From the NCBI RefSeq assembly GCF_027579695.1, contig NC_083577.1, positions 36,115,698 through 36,179,697 of the forward strand: 64,000 nucleotides of DNA. The letters are read 5' to 3'. A program made the translations under genes and the position numbers. Position 1 is the stretch's first letter; each line of letters begins with the position of its first letter. Positions 59,048 through 64,000 of the stretch are shown here, one piece after another. The notes beneath the pieces were generated by a model. That model was not told where the DNA came from and ran no database searches. It saw only the letters and a program-made list of their open reading frames with translations. This DNA comes from Neoarius graeffei. Taxonomy: Eukaryota > Chordata > Actinopteri > Siluriformes > Ariidae.

Positions 59048-59155
59048 GTTCCGCTTCCCAATACCTGTTCAGTAGTGGAGATGTGCGGCTGTATGAAGTG
59101 AAGGCGTTTGTTGAAGATTTCCACTCTTGGTTTATCGACCAAACAGTTCAAAGAG
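59048..59155 (+). CDS. rnaseh2b exon 3
   Basis: 108 bp between GATTAG/GTTCC and AAAGAG/GTGAGA, phase 1 in and out. It encodes GSASQYLFSSGDVRLYEVKA followed by FVEDFHSWFIDQTVQR. The segment LYEVKAF...HSWFIDQTVQ aligns with mammalian LFEVKVF...HSWFINQSVQ, which fixes the gene identity. This is part of the triple-barrel fold shared with RNASEH2C (known for the complex). Later exons are not present before the window ends, so intron 3 exceeds 4.8 kb. Confidence 0.94.
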
Positions 59156-59279
59156 GTGAGAACACGCAGTTTGATTATTCCCTGATATTGATTGACAGAA
59201 CTTGATGTGTGGCATCTTGGCTTATTTTTTTCTGTAAATCTAATCCAATATCCAAGATTGGAATTCAGCAAAATTGGGT

Positions 59280-59557
59280 TCCAGCAAAAAGAGGTAGATC
59301 GGATATTAGTGTAAAAAAAAAACCTAGAAAAGCACTCGGAGAGCGCAGACCTCCGCCAAGAATCCTTTAAAAAAAATCCGGGATCCAGAAGGTGATCCGG
59401 ATCACCGCCAAAATTTAATGGATTGTTACTTGTGCCCAGTCACACCTCTGGAAAAAAATTTCAGAGCAATCCGTTCATTACTTTTTCCGTAATGTTGCTA
59501 ACAGACAAACCAACAAACAAACCAACACTACCGAAAACATAACCTCGTTGGCACACA
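59280..59557. repeat. Probable interspersed repeat
   Basis: Contains CTCGGAGAGCGCAGACCTCC, GGTGATCCGGATCACCGCCA and GAGCAATCCGTTCATTACTT, phrases typical of a widespread fish repeat. No coding signal. Confidence 0.45.
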
Positions 59558-59771
59558 CCGTGGGGAAAATAAGTATTTGATACACTGCCGATTTTGCAAG
59601 TTTTCCCACTTACAAAGAATGGAGAGGTCTGTAATTTTTTATCGTAGGTACACTTCAACTGTGACAGAGAATCTAAAAAAAAAATCCAGAAAATCACATT
59701 GTATGATTTTTAAATAATTAATTTGCATTTTATTGCATGAAATAAGTATTTGATACAATAAAAAACAGAAC

Positions 59772-60758
59772 TTAATGTTTGGTACAGAAACCTTTGTTTA
59801 CAATTACAGAGGTCAGACGTTTCCTGTAGTTCTTGACCAGGTTTGCGCGCACACTGCAGCAGGGATTTTGGCCCACTCCTCCATACAGATCTTTCAGGTT
59901 TTGGGGCTGTCGCTGGGCAACACGGAGTTTCAGCTCCCTCCAAAGATTTTCTATTGGGTTCAGGTCTGGAGACTGGCTAAGCCACTCCAGGACCTTGAAA
60001 TGCTTCTTACGGAGCCACTCCTTAGTTGCCCTGGCAGTGTGTTTCGGATGATTGTCATGCTGGAAGACCCAGCCACGACCCATCTTCAACATTCTTACTG
60101 AGGGAAGGAGGTTGTTGCCCAAAATCTCACAATACATGGCCCCATCCATCCTCCCCTCAATACGATGTGGTCATCCTGTCCTCTTTGCAGAAAAGCACCC
60201 CCAAAGTATGATGTTTCTACCCCCATGCTTCATGGTTGTGATGGTGTTCTTGGGGTTGTACTCATCCTTCTTCTTCCTCCAAATATGGTGAGTGGAGTTT
60301 ATACCAAAAAGCTTTTATTTTGGTCTCATCTGGCCACATGATCTCCTCCCATGCCTCCTCTGGATCATCCAGATGGTCATTGGCAAACTTCAGACGGGCC
60401 TGGACATACGCTGGCTTGCGCAAGGGGACCTTGCGCGCACTGCAGGATTTTAATCCATGATGGCGTAGTGTGTTACTAATGGTAATCTTTGAGACTGCGG
60501 TCCCAGCTCTCTTCAGTTCATTGACCAGGTCCTCCCGTGTAGTTCTGGGCTGATTCTTCACCTTTCTCATGATCACTGATACCCCACGAGGCGAGATCTT
60601 GCATAGAGCCCCAGACCAAGGGAGATTGACAGTCATCTTGAGTTTCTTCCATTTTCTAATAATTGCACCAACAGTTGTTGCCTTCTCACCAAGCTGCTTG
60701 CCTATTGTCCTGTAGCCCATCCCAGCCTTGTGCAGGTCTACAATTTTGTCCCTGGTGT
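59772..60758 (-). pseudogene. Dead Tc1 transposase
   Basis: Two minus-strand frames: 60720 down to 60262 (N-terminal helix-turn-helix, then [12 protein letters not shown] with the first catalytic aspartate) and 60149 down to 59772 ([11 protein letters not shown], second aspartate; [11 protein letters not shown], glutamate). A frame change separates them. The very N-terminus (GKTKEL) is at about 63610-63635, beyond two insertions, and its ATG has become ATA. Not functional. Confidence 0.88.
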
Positions 60759-61261
60759 CCTTAGCAGGGATGAGAATTATCCGCGGAATTCCGAGTTTTT
60801 CTTGCTGAAAATGTCATTTTTGTGAAACGTGTAAATCCGTTGAGAAAATTTCAGGGCGGGGGTGGGGTTCGGGGTGTGTGGGTGTGTGTGTGTGTGTGTG
60901 TGTGTGTATGGTTAACGATCTGTGGTCACCTTATAACGCAGACATCCCGAGTCTCCTGGAAGTTCCGGGAGTCTCCCGCATATTGATAGCGGCTCCCTGA
61001 TGCCCGCAAATTGGAGAATATCTCCCGGAATCTAGAGCAAGTGAGCAAGAGCGTGCACGCGCAACATTCTCTACCTCGCGCATCTTAGAATGTGCGCATA
61101 TGACGGAGCGTGAGAGAGAGACTGCGCGTGTGCCTGTTCATGTAGCGCATGCTAGACAAAGAGCATCCTGATTGGGTTACTCAGCAAAATAAGCCAATCA
61201 GCTTTCAGTATGGGTGGGCTTTTATCCCTTTTCTTGAGGACCGACATTTTCAGTTGAGTCA

Positions 61262-61468
61262 GTGCAGCCTACAGGATCGTCATGGCAGAGAGAGAGCGCG
61301 CGCCCCAAAAAACGAAAATACAAAACCCACTTCGCCTCAGATTACACAAAAGAATCTCCCTGTCTAATAAGGGTCAAAAATAATGACAGTTTCGCGCGAT
61401 GTACTGTTTGCAGCAGTGGCTTCAGCATTGCCCATGGTGGCTTAAATGATTGTAAAGGACATGTTGAG
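61262..61468 (+). pseudogene. Transposon-borne zinc-finger exon (type A)
   Basis: An open frame with SDYTKESPCLIRVKNNDS, then FARCTVCSSGFSIAHGG and LNDCKGHVE, ending at donor GTTGAG/GTGAGG. The C-x2-C ... SIAHGG..D...H pattern is the BED-like finger seen at the N-terminus of many fish hAT transposases. The likely ATG (61282, MAERERAPQ) is one base out of frame, perhaps from a slip in the GAGAGAGAG run. Upstream is a GC-rich, promoter-like stretch. Confidence 0.55.
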
Positions 61469-62415
61469 GTGAGGAGTGTCATTTCATGTGCATTATATTT
61501 AGGTCTACAACAGGCTGTCATGAAAAGACCAAACTTATTGAAGATTTCCGTAAAATAACAATGTATGAATATACATCACATATATATCAAATACACGCCA
61601 TATATAAGTGTGTTTCTTTTATAAATGGGGTTAGCTTATCTAATGTAGCATGTTGGGGAGAATCATAGTATCATATCTATATTTCTGATAAAATTTTAGG
61701 TATGATACCGTGTATTCTCTCCTACTTATTGCTCATTTCATAGGGGGATTGGGGGGGGGGGTTTGCTGGCATGTGCTGCGCCGGAGCGTCTGCTCAAATT
61801 TTTTAGGCCAAGATGAACTTAGTTTTTGATTAAAAAAAAATTTCCAATATGTAATGCCAATTGTACATGCCTGTTCTTTAATTCAAAATCACCATCTTGA
61901 TCTTCAGATTGACCATATGGTATCTGTATTACATTACACAGCATCCTGTCCAGATAAAACCTAGTTAGTACACACAACAGTTGAAAGGAAAGTGATGAGT
62001 GATGTTGAATGTTGCCTGCTTAATATGCAAGACCTCCTGCTACCATGATAACATCAGAAGAAAGCTTAAGAGAATTATATGATAGAACTTTTTTCTGGTT
62101 TGCACTTCATTTTAAAGGATTAGAGTATTCAAAGACATGAATAGCTAAAATGCAGAAATATAATACTGTGGAGCTCGTTTATATTAAAAGGTGCATTGAC
62201 TTTTTTTTTGAAATCATCAAATGTGAATTGATTAAAAACAAGTCTCTTGTCCCATATTAATCATTTTCACCTGGGAGTCCACCAAGAAGGGGAGTTTATT
62301 TCCAAATAAATTGCAACTTTTTGCTGATAAAATTAATGGTTTTGGGGTAAAAAAAAAAAAAATAGCCAAAAATCATTAGCTCCTGCCCCCTGGGCCCCCA
62401 CCGGGGCTCTGCCAG

Positions 62416-62647
62416 GGAAATCGATAAATCAAACGGGATAAAGAATTGTTTCCGATGGGCATGGCTCGATAGTAGCGTTACCGTGCAGATAGGGGCACAA
62501 ACTGTGACGACGTGCCTGACAGAACATATCCGAAAAGTGGACGTGCCAGGAAAGGTTCTGTGTATTCTGTGCTCAGATATGATCAATTATGGAAACAGAG
62601 GAGCTAGAAACATCCAGGAGCACATCAAAACAAAAAAGCACAAAGGT
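62416..62647 (+). pseudogene. Transposon-borne zinc-finger exon (type B, copy 2)
   Basis: Homologous to 8085-8478. Shared features: AATTGTTTCCGATGGGC start region, CLTEHIRKVDVPGKVLC, and the finger CILC...IQEHIKTKKHK, ending at donor CACAAAG/GTACG. The upstream ATG of copy 1 is not preserved. Confidence 0.6.
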
Positions 62648-62905
62648 ACGTTTTACTTAAATTGTCAAAGATAGAGTCAGGAGGAATCTAATATATCGTT
62701 ACGGTTACCTCCATTATCGCTCACGATATATATTTGTTATATTAAAGTTTATAAACGTTTTAAACCATCATTGAATTTGAAAACATTCATATATATAAGG
62801 CGCACCCCCCCCCGAAACCCCCCCATGCACGCTTTGCGTGCGTTATGTCTGCCCTTGGCAGACATTTCAGAGTATTTTAAATGTCCCATTCTCATCCCTG
62901 CCTTA

Positions 62906-63606
62906 GGTGGGGTTTACATTAGACCGTATCAGCGGATCATCAGATTAACGTTTTTAAAACGATTAACATGCACACAGCAACACCAATACACGATTTGCCT
63001 GCACACAGCAACACCAATACACGGATACGCTCGGCTCCGCAGGCATCCTGCGCTCCAAATCACTCCGCCCTGAACAGCGAGTGCCCTCTGGAGGGTGCGC
63101 ACTCCGGCCCTGCGCAGCTCACAGAGCACGCGAGTGAAGTGCACAAGCAGTGATTCGGGACTGAGCCTCTGTGTGTGTGATCCCAGCGCATATCACTTAC
63201 CACTTGCAAGTGGAAGGATGGCAAGCCTAAAGACAATCATAACTACACAATGGGCAGTATTTGCATCAGTATTTGCAGTATTTTCATACTTTTATACTCT
63301 TTAATGAAAGGCGATACAAGGCGGAAGTCCGCGCCGTTTTTCAGCAGTCGCGTCACATGACCAACGCCAGTGAATCCGGAAGGTGGATGTCACAGTGACG
63401 TTGTCCAATGACGACGCCAGCTAGAGCTCAGCACAGCGTATCCGCGTATTCTGAATGTTTACACAGCACCGGAGCTGACACGATCTGGATTGAATACGTG
63501 GACCCTGACGGATTCCCGTTTCCCGGCGTTTCCAGGCGTTTTAATGTAAACGGACAGTGCATCCGTGAAGAAAACGAGACAGATACGGTCTAATGTAAAC
63601 TTGGCC
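62906..63606. mobile_element. Harbinger-type MITE inside a target duplication
   Basis: A 701-bp element with ends GGTGGGGTTTACATTAGACC and (reverse-complemented) GGCCAAGTTTACATTAGACC, both continuing GTATC; flanked by TTA (62903-62905, 63607-63609). It split the right CCTTAG duplication of the hAT-like element, so it arrived later. No transposase. Confidence 0.9.
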
Positions 63607-64000
63607 TTAGGCAGCTCTTTGGTCTTGCCTATGGTGGAGAGGTTGGAGTCTGAGTGTGTGGATAGGTGTCTTTTATACAGGTAACGAGTTCAAACAGGTG
63701 CAGTTAATACAGGTAATGAGTGGAGAATAAGAGGGCTTCTTAAAGAAAAACTAACAGGTCTGTGAGAGCCAGAATTCTTTCTGGTTGGTAGGTGATCAAA
63801 TACTTATTTCATGCAATAAAATGCAAATTAATTATTTAAAAATCATACAATGTGCTTTTCTGGATTTTTTTTTTTAGATTCTGTCTCTCTCAGTTGAAGT
63901 GTACCTACGATAAAAATTACAGACCTCTCCATTCTTTGTAAGTGGGAAAACTTGCAAAATCGGCAGTGTATCAAATACTTATTTTCCCCTCTGTATCAAA

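Larger units (their letters stand above)
60765..62900 (+). mobile_element. hAT-like transposon, 6-bp TSD, zinc-finger exons (copy 2)
   Basis: Same family as 5829-8750, opposite orientation: ends CAGGGATGAGAATT and CATTCTCATCCCTG, duplication CCTTAG (60759-60764, then 62901-62905 with its last part displaced by the MITE to 63607-63610). It lacks the Tc1 insertion and so shows the empty site for it. It differs from copy 1 by an extra 5' section with another finger exon (61262-61468), while the shared finger exon lies near the right end (62416-62647). It is therefore a composite or rearranged member. Confidence 0.82.
59558..63993 (-). mobile_element. Tc1 transposon split by two later insertions
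   Basis: Left end CCGTGGGGAAAATAAGTATT and reverse-complemented right end CAGAGGGGAAAATAAGTATT; both continue TGATACACTGCCGATTTTGC. The element is related to, but a different subfamily from, the Tc1 at 6.4 kb. With the insertions removed it would be about 1.6 kb. It lies in intron 3 of rnaseh2b. Confidence 0.88.

Overview
This is a nuclear window from a ray-finned (teleost) fish. The evidence is spliced vertebrate genes, a conserved vertebrate microRNA cluster, many Tc1/mariner and hAT DNA transposons, RTE- and L2-like LINEs, and at least 13 copies of one tRNA-derived SINE. I cannot name the species; the mix of repeats would fit a catfish-like or other basal teleost, but I did not establish that.

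Three host loci can be read. (1) trim13, plus strand: a promoter and probable non-coding first exon at about 11.34-11.52 kb, a splice acceptor at 13557/13558, and one intact 411-codon coding exon at 13565-14800. (2) A microRNA pair on the minus strand at 19.09-19.28 kb. Both mature sequences and both hairpin arms of a miR-15a and a miR-16 are present; in mammals this cluster lies in the DLEU2 transcript beside TRIM13. (3) The 5' end of rnaseh2b, plus strand: exon 1 at 50673-50736, exon 2 at 58708-58779 and exon 3 at 59048-59155. The remaining exons lie beyond the window. TRIM13, miR-15a/16-1 and RNASEH2B also lie together in human 13q14, so the conserved order supports all three calls.

Most other DNA is transposon-derived, often in nests whose order can be read from target-site duplications. 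At 5.36-9.36 kb a Tc1-type repeat was hit by a LINE, which was hit by a hAT-like element with 6-bp target duplications, which was hit by a Tc1 transposon with a full DD34E transposase frame. At 59.56-63.99 kb a dead Tc1 holds a second copy of that hAT-like family and then a Harbinger-type MITE placed inside the first insertion's duplication. At 48.05-50.35 kb a deleted hAT element carries two different SINEs. Intron 1 of rnaseh2b (8 kb) is almost wholly nested DNA transposons. From about 15.6 to 27.8 kb, around the microRNAs, recognisable repeats are rare.

Other structure includes a 34-bp minisatellite of about 20 units (40.3-41.0 kb), an 86-bp tandem repeat (3.96-4.24 kb), a duplicated block (30.7-31.8 and 33.2-34.0 kb), and a 222-bp insertion beginning with a perfect 56-bp inverted repeat (44.1-44.3 kb). 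I found no prokaryote-like or CRISPR-like system. The most unusual items are the zinc-finger-exon transposon family and the palindromic retroposon-like insertion.
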